Shown in pieces: positions 1-10,949 of a DNA stretch of 64,000 nucleotides; the stretch's first letter is position 1; the number at the start of each line of letters is the position of its first letter. This DNA comes from Roridomyces roridus (lineage: Eukaryota > Basidiomycota > Agaricomycetes > Agaricales > Mycenaceae): NCBI GenBank assembly GCA_029378245.1, contig JARKIF010000001.1, forward strand, positions 496,001 to 560,000. Direction: 5' to 3'. A model generated the notes under the pieces. That model searched no databases and was not told where the DNA came from. It saw nothing but the letters and a program-made list of their open reading frames with translations. A program made the translations under genes and the position numbers.

Positions 1-913
1 GAGCCTAACAAGAGGAATACGACCAAAACACAAACCAATTTAAATCCCAGCAGAATGCCCTTGTCAAGATCCTCCTTAAGGGCCGCAGCAAGTGGGCCCT
101 CCGCTGTCTTCCGATGGGCTAGCGAACGATCAGTTGTATACCACGACCTGCGAAGTGAGGACGGCACCATCTTCATAGGCGATAAAGTGATGTATGGACG
201 TCGGAGCCGAGGTCCCTTCGATTCGCAGCACATTAGGATGCCTAGAAAACCGTCCATGCTGGGAGCTACAGTGCTTGTCTGTTCCTCACAATAGTCTTCG
301 CGAGAGATTTGCAGTGACTTCAAAGTGCTTTCCAAATCATTTCAGAATCAAGTCGAGAAGGGCATATGTAGTATGACACACCTTACGGGCATTCGTTCCT
401 GCGTTAAAAACCTTCACAATGACCGCCCGACGTTTCATGTTGCCCGCGTGGAGAAGATAGCCAGGTCCGCGGCCTATCTCGTGGGTGAGATTGAGGTCCT
501 TGTATCGGACGACCTGCTCCATTCGTTAAGATACCGCATATGCATGTGCTGCCGGTCTTCACGAACCTCCGGCCCATCCTCCTCCGCATTCTCTCGCCTC
601 CTTTTCCGCGCAGGTTCTGCCAATTTCAGTTGCCGCTTTCCGGAAAGGCTAAGACGAAATCACCTTCCGCATCTGTCGATTCCTCTCTCCGCCGTCGTTT
701 TTCTCCTAGAAGCGACTCCAGAAGAGCTACCCATCGATCCGGAAGTGTCAGTCCACATCGCTGCGCTGATTTTAACGAGAAATACCGTGACCCACCTCCG
801 ATGTCTACTCGTGCCAGGTTCTCAGCCTGGAATATGTTCACAAGATCCCCCTGGATATTGTTGAAAGTGCCTTCGCGCAGGGTGATTCCACTGGCGTTCG
901 AGATGAATGACAT
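1..913 (-). CDS. Pseudokinase/PHD-finger family, copy A (partial, C-terminus off window)
   Basis: Copy A of the family described under copy G. It begins at the ATG at 913 with MSFISNASGITLREGTFNNI, followed by a basic stretch (KRRRRE), then the kinase-like lobe with EIGRGPGYLLHAG and AVIVKVF (about 337-522). The next block (HPNVLRIEGTS-like, then AHRKTAEGPLA-like) lies at 55-260, and the rest, including the Cys/His finger, is beyond position 1. Intron positions match copy G. From about 289 to 1178 it is almost identical to copy B exactly 17,000 bases downstream (one difference noticed), but below 289 the two are clearly diverged. No lesion was seen in the visible part. Biochemical role unknown. 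Confidence 0.7.
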
Positions 914-929
914 CGAGCGGGGTAAACAG

Positions 930-1070
930 AGTCGGTGTCAGAGTAGGAGGGCTTTATGTGCCGCTGTCCGTGGCCTCGCGTTAGCTGTGAGCCTGTCAAC
1001 TGAAAGCTGTTGCGCACAGGTACAGGCTTCCAATCCCACGAGGCCTCCGACAGGTGAATCGTGAGGCATA
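930..1070 (-). promoter_or_regulatory. Conserved upstream block of the family genes
   Basis: Upstream of copy A, read on the minus strand, is a block containing GTGCGCAACAGCTTTCAGTT followed by GACAGGCTCACAGCTAACGC, then a CATAAAGC TATA-like stretch close to the ATG. Closely similar blocks lie upstream of copies B (about 17,930-18,070), C (about 21,180-21,310), F (about 29,650-29,780) and G (about 49,610-49,728). Conservation outside the coding region suggests shared promoter elements, or simply that duplication units include the promoter. Confidence 0.45.
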
Positions 1071-1188
1071 GAGTACGAGAAATATTAATGGCAGCAGAAC
1101 GACCAGATCGTACGGCAGGAAGCTGACAATATCCAGAGAGGTGGTCGAAATTGGAGCTCTTCAACGGAATATCATGGGACACTGCACT

Positions 1189-2547
1189 CACCACAGGATC
1201 GCGTCACACAATGTGACATGTGATGATCCCATCAACCTGGCGGCGCCGTTTCGCTAGCGCTGCCTGTTGCCTCGCGGCACCTTCGCCTGGCCGCGCGGTT
1301 TCGCTCACGCTGTCTCGGCCTCGCGGCACGTCCTCGCTCCCGCTGGGTTTTGCCTAGCGGCCCATTTTCGCTAGCGCGGCAGCTTCCCCGGGCGGCCAGT
1401 GCACTACATAGTTTCCTTGCATCTGTACTAGTCCATGGTTTTCTGGCATCTGGAACCTGTGAAATGATTATTCCTCATTTAAATGCTCGTGGTGCTGCCC
1501 GGTTTCTCGCTGGCAACTTTGTTGCACAGCGGAACCTTTTGAACCTCCCCGAAAGATCGATGAGAGTGGAACACTCATTGCGGCGCCGGCCGCGACGGCC
1601 AGGGTTCCACCCTGGACCCGCCGGGGCTTTGCCCCCGGACCCCATCGCTGCGCGAAGCTTGCCGCTCGCCGCGGAGGCCCACTGCGTGGTGCTTTTGCGC
1701 TGCCGCGCGGGCAATCCTTTCAAGTTATCAGCTCATCGTTTTTTATGCCAATCTTGGAACGGTGATTCCATTCAGAATGAAAACTACATAAATACATGAG
1801 CCGAATCACACGAAGTCTACCATAATCTTAACGCATCCGGAGCACGGTAGCGAAGGGTGCCTTGGTGGTATTGAGGAGCGGAGGATGTAGGCTAGGCAAC
1901 CACATGCGGCCAAGATGGAACGTGCCACGACAACGGTCGGCGGAAAGGGTGGGGTGCAGGCATGCCGAGGAGAGGGAGCGAGGAAAGGGAGTGTATGTGG
2001 TGTGTATAGTGACCAGGTGCATCGAGAAGAGGGATCGGGGAGGGTGGCAAATCGAGCTGGCATATTGGGACGACGGTGACGACGGTGACATGCACGGTGA
2101 CGGCGATGGCAGGATCGGTAACGTTGGGAGTATGTTACTGCGAACGGGTGGGTGAGTGGGTGATGATGAGCTGGCAGGTTTACGCACCATGCGAGTCGCG
2201 ACTGTAGTTGGTGCTGCAGCAGTGGGTAGTTGGCGAGCTGTTGGACGTCGGTGGGTGCATGCAGTCGGGTTCGACGCTAGCCATGGACCCTGGACGACAT
2301 TTGCTGCGGCCGAGCACAGACGAACGGTATCTGTGATAGTGGCGGGCGCTTGAGTAGCTCGGGAGTCGGGGCAGCGGTGATAGCGGCAAGGGCGGTAGGG
2401 TGAAAGGCAGCAGAGAGTAGCAAAGGCAGGAGCGAAGGAGCGAGGGTGGGCGGGGGAGGCAGAGGAGTGTGGGCGACGTCGATTCTGAGTCGGGTTGGTG
2501 AGCTGGCAAGAGAGTGACACGTCACAACGTGACGTGATCCTGTGGTG
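1189..2547. mobile_element. Putative non-autonomous element with imperfect terminal inverted repeats
   Basis: The left end reads CACCACAGGATCGCGTCAC at 1189 and the reverse complement of the right end reads CACCACAGGATCACGTCAC from 2547. With a small gap the match continues through TGTGAC, giving about 37 bp of imperfect inverted repeat. Each end is itself palindromic (GTCAC-GTGAC). The near-identity of copies A and B stops at 1178, just outside the left end. The interior is GC-rich and repetitive up to about 1800, then purine-skewed; the long reading frames at 1806-2520 are low-complexity Ser/Pro/Thr and look non-coding. No target-site duplication was found, so the superfamily is undetermined. 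Confidence 0.45.
1600..1638. repeat. Tandem short hairpins inside the 1189-2547 element
   Basis: Two perfect or near-perfect hairpins stand next to each other: CAGGGT-TCC-ACCCTG (1600-1614) and CCGGGG-CTTTG-CCCCCGG (1621-1638). Such motifs are common in repetitive DNA of basidiomycetes. They support the view that 1189-2547 is repeat-derived rather than genic. Confidence 0.55.
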
Positions 2548-2570
2548 GGTTCAAATTCCCGCACCAGACC

Positions 2571-3350
2571 CAAGAGGCAGCAGATCAAGTGATCCGTGAC
2601 ACTGATTGATCTACCCCCCCCTTCCTAAACGAGTTTTACCTCCGCGAAGTCCGTTAACGCCACTACCCCCGTTTCTCTCACACACCCATCCTCCGTCGCT
2701 CCACCTCGCCTGCCCAGTATCCACCGTGCTCCCGCTCCCCGCCGGGCTCTGCGAGGACGTGCCCTGTTGACCTCACACCCACGCCACTCGTCTTTGACGC
2801 GTCTCTCACGCCCACGCCAGTCGCGTTCGACGCGTCTCGACACCTCTCGTGGATCCCCATTCACCTCAAGATGTAGTCCCTGTACATAACGCGGGCTTCG
2901 CTTTCAATGCCCCGTCTATACCATATCTTGAACCTACCACCGGCAATGTAAACTCCAGTCCGGACATTGTACACGATCCATACACAATACATGTCTTTCC
3001 TACCAAAACCCGTGCATCACAGCAATACCAGTGCCCAAGCGGCCGCTCGCAGACTCCACCAATCTGTGCACGTCGGATGGTTCGAGCCGGGCGGGGACTT
3101 CTGCCAAGGACGCTGAACGCAAGAAGAAAAAGCAGCGTATTACATAGCTAGCAGTAGTAGACGAGTGAATGACTATAATTATTGTTCTCGGACAGTCTTG
3201 ATTCTGAACGCGGACTCGCGGAGTTTGGTGCAACTTCGGCGTTCCATCTGGCCAGGTAGTATGATTATTATCACGACATCGGTTACCACATCAAAACTCA
3301 AACGGGGCTATCACCTCTGTGTCGCGGATCACTTGATCTGCTGCCTCTTG
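2571..3350. mobile_element. hAT-like MITE, 780 bp, with 8-bp target duplication
   Basis: The element starts CAAGAGGCAGCAGATCAAGT and its right end, reverse-complemented, starts with the same bases; the inverted repeat is 32 bp with one mismatch. It is flanked by ACCAGACC at 2563-2570 and again at 3351-3358. An 8-bp target duplication is the hallmark of the hAT superfamily. The right arm carries the matching site only once (ACCAGACC, reverse strand near 46775), within the coding sequence of the full-length kinase. No transposase frame is visible, so it is non-autonomous. The interior contains only short, unconvincing frames. Confidence 0.8.
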
Positions 3351-3384
3351 ACCAGACCACGCGAGGTTGACCGAGATCGCCAAC

Positions 3385-5374
3385 ATGTCCGATGTCCAGG
3401 AGAAGTTGGATGCGTTCAAGAGCGCCACCAAGGGCTCTGGTCTCGAGAATCGAATTTACCAGCCCTTCGTCGAGTTTGTCAACCTGTGTCTTAAAAAGCT
3501 GGGCCTGGAAGACTTCTTGCTATGCCGCAATGACCCGATTATCCTCAGCGGTTCGTATGCGTCGCGGAAGCCGGATGTCGGGGAGGTTGCAGCCAGCGCC
3601 ATTACCGATGTACCGGAACGACGTGGCGTCGGTGCAACGGGCAGGCGTTTTCAGTGGGGAGAATTCTGGGCATTCTGGGAGTTCAAGCCAGGTATGCTGT
3701 GTCCTCGCGTCACTTATCGTGCTTTTAATCTTACTAAACAATTTCCAGGCGACCTCCCCGAGTTCACCCCTTCTGACACTTCCGTGATAACAACTACTAC
3801 GACTAAGCACAAAGCAAACAAGACCGAGGCTTCAGGCTCCTCTACTGGGGTGAGGAAAAGCCCACGTCATCCTGAGGCTCCGCCACCGGCTCAACCTGTT
3901 GTCGACACTGAACTTCCTGCCGCCGAACCCCCGGCCGGCAGCCACACCACTCACTCGCTGGTAGAGAAACCCGAAATACAGTGTGCGGGCTATGCACTCG
4001 AGATGCTTGCGCTCAGTCGCATTCGCCATCATGTGTTTGGGGTGCTGGTCGGAGGCCTGACTATGGAACTCCAATATTACGATCGCTCCGCGATTGTTAA
4101 AGCGCATAGATTGGAATTCACGACCCCAGACGGCCTGGTCACATTCCTTGGTGTCCTCTCTGACTTGACAAATTCCCTCTCGACGCAGTATCCGCACGGA
4201 CTGCTCGACTCGGACACTCCACCAGCGCCGCCCCCTAACCGGAACACAAAAACCGCTTGGGACGATCTTTACAGAAACACTAAAATGACATTTGGTGGTT
4301 GGGGACTGAACCTGGAAAACATACTGTTTCAGTCTCATGGGCTCATCGGCCGCGGAACTGTCGTGGTCAGAGCCAAGGTGATGAAAAGCCCCCAGCGTGC
4401 CAAGCGCAACAATGAGGATGTTGTTGTCAAATGGAGCTGGGTTCCGACGACACGGCAGAAGGAGGCAGATTTTATTCAAATGGCCCGAGACGCAGCATCT
4501 AGCAAAAACCCAGATATGCTCAAGCATCTACCCGCCATCTTCTGTGCTCATGAGGCCGATACGTCTTACGAGATATTCTTGGAGGATTTGGACACCTGGT
4601 ACGAAACCCGGCAGCTTTGTATCATTGTACAAGAGCCCCTCATGCCACTCAACGACGAGAAACTGTCGCCAGACAAACTGACGAAGGCCTTCAAGGAGAC
4701 TTTTGAGGGTATGCAGGCCTCAGCTTTTGTTCGTCTCGACGGTCTAACTTATGGCTTTAGCATATCGTTTCGTCGTCGAGTACGCCAAGCTGATTCATCG
4801 GGACGTCAGCGCCGGCAATCTCATGTACCGTCAGCTAGCTGATGGCGACGTTCAAGGGGTTTTGAACGACTTCGACATGGCCAAGCCCACAGTCGAAGAT
4901 GCATCCAACAGCTCGACCTCGCGTCACCGCACAGGGACCAAACCATTTATGGCCGTAGATTTACTTGTGGAAGAGCCTCCCCAGCACCTTTTCCGCCATG
5001 ATTTGGAATCGTTCATGTATGTCCTGATGTTTCTGGTCTGCGACACGGAGACTTCCAAGCTGGACAAATGGCGGTTTTGGGAGATGGGGACGCTGAAAAG
5101 TGCTAAGGAAAGCATGCTGCGCCACAACCTCCCTGAAACCAAAGAAGGCTTTGACCTCTTCATCACTCCAATTTACAACTTGCATCACATGTTTGGCCAG
5201 GCATTACAGATCCGAGACCAGGCTGCGTTGGCCGTTGCCCAGAATCAGCGACTTCAGAACATGAAGAGCAAGCGGCGTATTCCGGAAATCCCGATGGACG
5301 ACGCAACCCTGGGTGGCAGAGTGACTTTTGATACTTTTGCCGCTGCGTTGACTGAAACAGATGATGAAGCTTAG
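3385..5374 (+). CDS. FunK1-type protein kinase, 5'-truncated copy
   Basis: A fungal-specific serine/threonine-type kinase of the FunK1 family. Exons 3385-3691, 3749-4708 and 4761-5374 give 626 aa in frame. An N-terminal domain (residues 1-300) precedes the kinase lobes: VVVKWSW supplies the ATP-site lysine, IHRDVSAGNLMYR is the catalytic loop, LNDFD replaces DFG, followed by GTKPFMAVDLL and HDLESFMYV. The end carries DATLGGRVTFDTF, shared by all kinases here. The right-arm homologue (44777-46991) has 82 more N-terminal residues; homology here stops abruptly at 3351, where the hAT-like element sits, so the natural start is lost and the next ATG is used. Substrate unknown; activity possible because the catalytic residues are intact. 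Confidence 0.8.
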
Positions 5375-5716
5375 GTATGTACTAGACTGTGAATTGTTGG
5401 TCCTGAATCGGTTACTTAGCTGTAAGTAAACCTGTATTCGTACTTACTTGAATTTCGATCGCATTTCCGAGTCAGACTCGGAGGCATTCAACATTGGCAA
5501 GGCATTGGTCAATGGCGCATTCGCGCTACACTGCATATACTTGGTAAGTTACGAGCTCTGTGCAAGCTCTGTGGTGACAACTTCGAACGAGACTCGTCCC
5601 TACTGGTCTGCATGAAGTGCCAGCCCTTGCAAGCCCACTCGCGTGTCGCTGCCCATCGCATAATAACGTCATAATTCGCGGGCACCGCCCTTGACAGGAA
5701 TCAGCACGTGATCGTT

Positions 5717-6788
5717 ATGAACTCGACTTCTCATCCCACTGTGACTCTACCCGGATGGACGCTTCGTCTGGATGAAACCCTCTCCAACAAACCCGGTACT
5801 CTGGTCGTTTCTGCCACCGTGCTTTCCAGCCCGCAGGACGAACACAATGCGAAGGATGTGGTAGTCAAATGGAATTGGGCTCCCAAGGCCCGGACGGCGG
5901 AGTCTGCCTTCGTCCTCTGCGCTCGTCGCCGTGCGAAGGAAACGAGCCCTCGTATGCTTGACCATCTGCCCGACGTCTTCTATGCAGGAGAGATGGAACG
6001 CAGCGCGGCCCCGGGGATACTCGCCGCAGGCACCGATTCGGAAGACCGGGTACTCCGGGTAACGGTCCAGGAACCTCTCAAGCCACTCAAAGACCCCGAA
6101 CTCACAGCAGACGAGCTCGAGAAGGCCTTCAGGGACATTTTAGAATGTATGTTATCGTTCATCCTCATCTCGATGATTTCATCCTGTACTAGGCTGCCGC
6201 TGGCTCGTCGAAGTCGCCAGGATCCTTCATCGCGACATTAGCGTCAACAATCTCATGTACCGCCGCATCGACAGGGAAATTTACGGGGTGCTGAACGACT
6301 TTGATCTGTCCCAGTTTATGAACGGCAGCTCTGGGTGTGCCTCAGACGAGCGTATAGGGACGAGGTTGTTTATGGCCCTAGACCTCCTTGATTTACGCCG
6401 GCCTCCCATACACCTACCTCGCCACGACCTCGAGTCCCTGATGTATGTGCTCGTGTTTCTCGTCTGCGAAATCGAAGACGAGGAGCGAAGGCGATTGACC
6501 GATTCAAATATGGACAATGCGCACGGTAACAAATACAGAACCTTGTGCGCGGCGTTTCCCCTCGCCAGACCGGGATTCGAACGCTTCGACGATTGGATTT
6601 TCCACTTGCAGAGTCTGTTTGGAGATGCTCTATACGCTCGCTGCCAAGCTGAGATTATCATCGGTTTCAACAAGGCCCAGGCACGTAGTGGGGGCAAAAA
6701 ACGGCAGGAGTTACCGGAGGTGGATGACGAAACTTTGGGTGGAAGGGTGACCTTTGATACGTTTGCTGCGGCCTTGTGTGAATTGTAA
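5717..6788 (+). CDS. Short FunK1-type kinase (chimeric copy)
   Basis: Exons 5717-6146 and 6193-6788 give 341 aa. It lacks the N-terminal domain of the larger kinase and consists mostly of the two lobes: VVVKWNW, then ILHRDISVNNLMYR, LNDFDLSQF, GTRLFMALDLL, HDLESLMYV, and the terminal DETLGGRVTFDTF tag. The second exon and 3' flank are almost identical to the second exon of the kinase at 39403-40505, while the first exon instead resembles that of the kinase at 43483-44545. It therefore looks like a recombinant joined near the shared intron. The ATG at 5717 is the first in frame; an extra upstream exon cannot be excluded. Confidence 0.75.
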
Positions 6789-7000
6789 TGTCGGGTTTCT
6801 TTCCCTTATTCCGCGAACGGGCTTACTCACGTCTGTCCAGAGTCCGTACATATACGTTTTGGCCGTTCTCGACTCGCTGAACGGGCCTTACCGCTCGTTA
6901 CACGTGCGTTCAGGTCTGCTCCTTCACGTGAAGCGGGAGAGCGTGCCGCGTATCCGGAGATTGGAATCAGTTAGCCCGACCTCGCCACCTTGGCATCCCA

Positions 7001-8065
7001 ATGGACGATACACGCAGGTCGTTACGGGCTCCCACACCCGCTGCATCCTCATTCTCGAAGGACGAAGTGTTTACCCTTCGTGGATGGACTCTGCGAGCGG
7101 GAGAGACTCTTTCGCGCAAACACGCGAGCCCGGACGTGGCACCGTCATAATCAAGGCCACCGTCTTGGCCAGCCCAGGGGACGACCATAACGGGACGGAT
7201 GTGGTCGTCAAATGGGTCTGGTCCTCGGAAACGCGCACGACAGAAGTCGATTTCGTTTGGCGTGCGCGGACTCTCGCAGAAATGGAGAACCCCGACATGC
7301 TCGATCACCTACCGAATTTCTTCCATAGCGAAGAGATCGGCGTCTCTGGAGCCCTTGTTCTCCGCTTGGTGGTGCAGGAATCCCTCAAGCCACTTGACGA
7401 TTCCACGTTGACAGCCGCCGAGCTGGCCAAGGCCTTCAAGGACATCTTCGAGTGTGCGTGGTGGTCGCTTCCTTTCTCTCCCTGATCTGACCCTGAAAAG
7501 GCTACCGTTGGCTTGTCGAAGTCGCCAAGATCCTCCACCGCGACATCAGCATCCCCAATCTCATGTACCGACGCAAGAATGACCAGATTTATGGCGTTCT
7601 CAACGACTTTGATCTGGTGCATTCCATGGGCGAAGGCAACCCTCCGATGGCCCCATCGGCACGATCTCCTACATGGCTATTGACCTGCTCGAGCAGCAAT
7701 CTCTGGTGCACCTGCCCCGCCACGACCTCGAATCGCTGATGTATGTGCTTGTGTTCCTCGTCTGTCAAATCGACGACACATCACTGTGCCGATGGAGAAA
7801 CCTCGACACGATTACAGAGAGTGCACACAAGTTCGGGGTCTTGGTCGAAGGATTTCCCAAAGTCCGACCTGGCTTCGAACGCTTCACTTTATGGGTTTCA
7901 CGACTCAGGCAGATGTTTTACAAGGGCCTTATGGCTCACGGTGATGCTGAAGATGCTCAGCAACTGCTCGAGGATGGCGTGGATGGAGTTGAGGTGGAGG
8001 AAGTGGATGACGCAACTTTGGGCGGCAGGGTAACCTTCGACACTTTCATGCGGGCGCTTCGATAA
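7001..8065 (+). pseudogene. FunK1-type kinase, frameshifted
   Basis: Exons would be 7001-7453 and 7501-8065. The start MDDTRRSL then FSKDEVFTLRGWTLRAGE matches the kinases at 40505 and 43279. Near 7128-7131 the reading frame breaks (CGAGC followed by CCGGACG, where the right-arm homologue has one extra base), and it breaks again at about 7640-7660, between the DFD region and GTISYMA. The catalytic loop (ILHRDISIPNLMYR), HDLESLMYV and terminal DATLGGRVTFDTF are still recognisable. Two independent shifts make this a pseudogene unless they are sequence errors. The right-arm counterpart (42632-43279) is dead through different lesions. Confidence 0.75.
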
Positions 8066-8663
8066 TGGTACGTTTTCTCTCTGTGCTGCCTTGCAATATT
8101 ATTCATCATGTCGCCAGAATCTACGCCCTAGACGCCTGAGGCTTTATTCACCCGAGAGCGCGCAACTGCACAGACGTGTCTCTCTCTAGCTACAGCGGTC
8201 ACTGTTTCGAGGCAACACGCAGAAATCCGAAATTCGGGACTCCGGACCCCGCGGGCGTTGGGGAAGACACGGCGGCTTCATGGGGCTCGAGGGTACCATG
8301 GCCAGCCGCATCTTCTGCAGACAGAGGCGGAGGGAGGACAGTTAAGCGTCCGACCCTGAAGCTGATGCCACTATCTGTTGCGATGCAGAAACTGAGGGCA
8401 TGTACGTAGATCAATGAAGGGGCTTGTGGCCAGTCGGGCACAAAGTAGAATTACACGCAAGTTTGTGGGATGAGGTAGAAACACGTGCAATATCGGTTCC
8501 TCGTCTTCTCCTTTCTTTCTACACTTGGACTCTGTCGCGTCGGCGTTCTGTCCTGAAGCTATGAGATCTCTCTACTTAATACAGTGCTACGCGGCTATTC
8601 GATGCCACGCCGCTTGTCATCAACGGCGACCACACCGACTCCGCTCCGTTCAGTCAGAGTTCC
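8066..8663. other. Intergenic, upstream of the kinase at 8664
   Basis: No convincing gene. The sequence is related to the upstream regions at 38781-39300 and 42074-42600, including the stretch with CACGTGCAATATCG (about 8482 here), so it appears to be a promoter region copied with its kinase. Confidence 0.5.
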
Positions 8664-9857
8664 ATGAGCAGGCTCGTGCCAGCTCGACTCTACGCCGAAG
8701 CCTCCAATGCACCTCCACCCTGCGAGTTCGACTCAGACGACGACTTGTTTACTCTGGGCCGGGACCATCTCGAATGGAGGCTCCGACTAGGAGAGATATT
8801 TACACAAACATGCAGGAGTGGTGGACGTGCAACGGTCGTCGCCAAGGCCACTGTCTTGGCCAGCCCGGGAGAGACCCACAACGGGGCCGATGTAGTCGTC
8901 AAATGGCTCTGGGCGCCCAGAACGCGCAAGGCGGAGGCAGATTTCGTTCGTCGTGCGCGGACTCTCGCAGAGAAGGAGAACACCAACATGCTTGACCGCC
9001 TACCGAACTTCCTACATGTGGAAGAAGAGGTGGAAATCGACGAGGACGTCGTTCTCCGCGTGATAGTCCAAGAACTCCTCACGCCACTCGACAATCCGAC
9101 GCTGACGGCCGACGAGCTGGCCAAAGCTTTCAAGGACGTCTTTGAATGTGCGCAATCCATTTCTTCTCGTCTTCATGATCTAAGACTTTGGAAAGGCTAC
9201 CGCTGGCTTGTCGAGGCTGCCAGGATACTGCACCGCGACATCAGCGTCAAGAATCTCATGTACCGACGCAAAGACGACCAGATCTACGGCGTCCTCAACG
9301 ACTTTGATTTGGCTCATTTCATGGACGACGAGAGCGGCCCTGTTCCGGCAGGCCAGCGCGTTGGCACCGTTCCTTACATGGCCAGGGACCTGCTTCTCTC
9401 AAATCCTTATCCTCACCTTCCACGCCACGATCTGGAATCGTTGGTGTATGTGCTCATATTCCTTGTGTGCGATAGGGATGATCCAGGTGAATTGGTGCCT
9501 CTGCGTCAATGGAAAGATCTCGACATGCGCAAAGAACGTCTATACAAGTACGGACTCTTGTTCTCAGGGTATCCTGGGTTACGCCCTGGCTTCAATCGCT
9601 TCGATTTATGGATTTACCAATTGACTCGCATTTTCCGCGCCGGTATGAGCGCTTGCGACGAGGTGATGTCTTATAACCTTTGGAAAGCAAGAGGTGTCCG
9701 AGTGCCCGAGCAGGAGCCGGAGCCAGTGGACCAAGAAACCTTGGGTGGCAGGGTGACCTTTGACACCTTTGCTTTAGCGCTCAGCGACGGTTGGTCTTGG
9801 GTTTTGCTCCTCCGCTTTCACCCATCTGACATGTTTCTAGAACCTACCTTCTTCTGA
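8664..9857 (+). CDS. Short FunK1-type kinase with lost stop codon
   Basis: Exons 8664-9147 and 9196-9857 give 381 aa. It starts MSRLVPARLYAEA, with VVVKWLW, ILHRDISVKNLMYR, LNDFDLAHF, GTVPYMARDLL, HDLESLVYV and the tag QETLGGRVTFDTF. The intron is 48 nt, a multiple of three and stop-free, so retention would only insert 16 residues. In the right-arm copy (37662-38780) the protein ends ALSDG-stop (TAG); here that codon is TGG, and translation continues for 21 further residues to 9857. All catalytic residues are present, so an active kinase is likely. Confidence 0.8.
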   Translation: MSRLVPARLYAEASNAPPPCEFDSDDDLFTLGRDHLEWRLRLGEIFTQTCRSGGRATVVAKATVLASPGETHNGADVVVKWLWAPRTRKAEADFVRRARTLAEKENTNMLDRLPNFLHVEEEVEIDEDVVLRVIVQELLTPLDNPTLTADELAKAFKDVFECAQSISSRLHDLRLWKGYRWLVEAARILHRDISVKNLMYRRKDDQIYGVLNDFDLAHFMDDESGPVPAGQRVGTVPYMARDLLLSNPYPHLPRHDLESLVYVLIFLVCDRDDPGELVPLRQWKDLDMRKERLYKYGLLFSGYPGLRPGFNRFDLWIYQLTRIFRAGMSACDEVMSYNLWKARGVRVPEQEPEPVDQETLGGRVTFDTFALALSDGWSWVLLLRFHPSDMFLEPTFF

Positions 9858-10325
9858 CTGGAGCTCGCCACCGCTGTTGATGAGGTTAGCCTGCTCTTTG
9901 CTTACATCTGCCTTGAACGATCCTGCTTATTGTGCTGCAAGTACTGGTCATTCTTCTCCAATTCCACTGTCTAGTATGGCGGCCAACCTGCTGGCACTCG
10001 GCTTCGAGAAGATGGGTTCGTTTGGCCCCTCGTTCCGACAGCCGGTCTCTCGTGTCCTGAGCAATACTTCCCTTCCGCGTCGGTCACTGCAGTCCGGATT
10101 ACGGAACTGCAGCCTGAGATGCTCACGGCCTTTCGCCTCCCCCGGTTGATATGTCAGCACGGGCCTCCTCTTTACTCTTCCGACATTCAAGGCGCTTTCC
10201 TTCGACGCCAAACCTCCTCAAAACCTCGAGGCATTGCGACTGCGATTCAAGATGCTTGTCTCGGCACTCGGAGCCGAATCCCCACGAGCCTATTTATCCC
10301 TGACTCATAACTCAGTTCTTTCACC
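9858..10325. other. Intergenic between kinase and cupin
   Basis: No gene supported. Mirrored at 37152-37661 in the right arm. A TATA-like CTATTTATCC lies near 10289, about 37 bases before the cupin ATG, and is the likely core promoter. Confidence 0.5.
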
Positions 10326-10949
10326 ATGTCTTCCTCCGTCCTGCGTGCTGCGACCATCCAATCCCTTCTCAAACCTCGCGCACACCCACTCGACCCATCC
10401 CGGGTGCGCCACACGGTCTCGTTGGGAGATGAGACGGGAATCACGAAGACCGGGATTCACAAGACGACGCTCGAGCCAGGGATGAAATCTACGGTAAGCC
10501 CATCTTGAGGATTGCTTGCCGATCTTGGCTGATCTGGCTACTCTGCAGGTCGAGCACTTTCACGACGTCGAGGAGGAGTGGGTGTACATCCTTGAGGGGA
10601 GCGGGACGCTACTCCGTGCGGGCGTCGGGGAAGATACGCCGCTCGCTGTTGGCGATTTCGTCGGGTGGTCGACTGCTGAAGGGCATCATGGTGAGCCGCA
10701 TGCCCTGCAGGCAGGCGCGGAGGGTATGTCGTACTTGTGCGGAGGGAGTCGGTGAGTGCGGCACGTGAGCATGCCTGCCTGTAGCTGATGTTTCTTGTAG
10801 CCAACCGGTGGACTTTTGCCACTATCCGTTGTGAGTGCATTTTGCTTCAAGCTCTTTGATAGTAACTGAGGACATGTAGATTGAAGAAGGGGCTTTTGAT
10901 CAATCGCGCGCCGAGTGGGATTGCATTGAAGTATGTGGATGAAGAGTAG
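10326..10949 (+). CDS. Small cupin-domain protein 1
   Basis: Exons 10326-10493, 10549-10751, 10801-10830 and 10880-10949 give 156 aa; the third exon is only 30 nt. The conserved barrel is visible: HFHDVEEEWVYILEG matches cupin motif 1 (two His and one Glu as metal ligands, then Gly), followed by VGEDTPLAVGDFVGW and a second region with HALQAGAEG. Such stand-alone cupins bind metals and may act as small oxygenases, isomerases or binding proteins; the substrate cannot be told. The neighbour at 11411 is a paralogue in the same orientation, and both recur in the right arm. Confidence 0.85.

Noticed and set aside
1806..2520. Long minus-strand frame (230 codons) rich in Ser, Pro and Thr
   Set aside because: Low-complexity, purine-skewed DNA with several overlapping open frames and no domain; lies inside a repeat element.
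2510..2570. tRNA gene suggested by GGTTCAAATTCC
   Set aside because: Only a B-box-like end is present; no matching A box, acceptor or anticodon stems at the right distance. Treated as the end of a repeat element.
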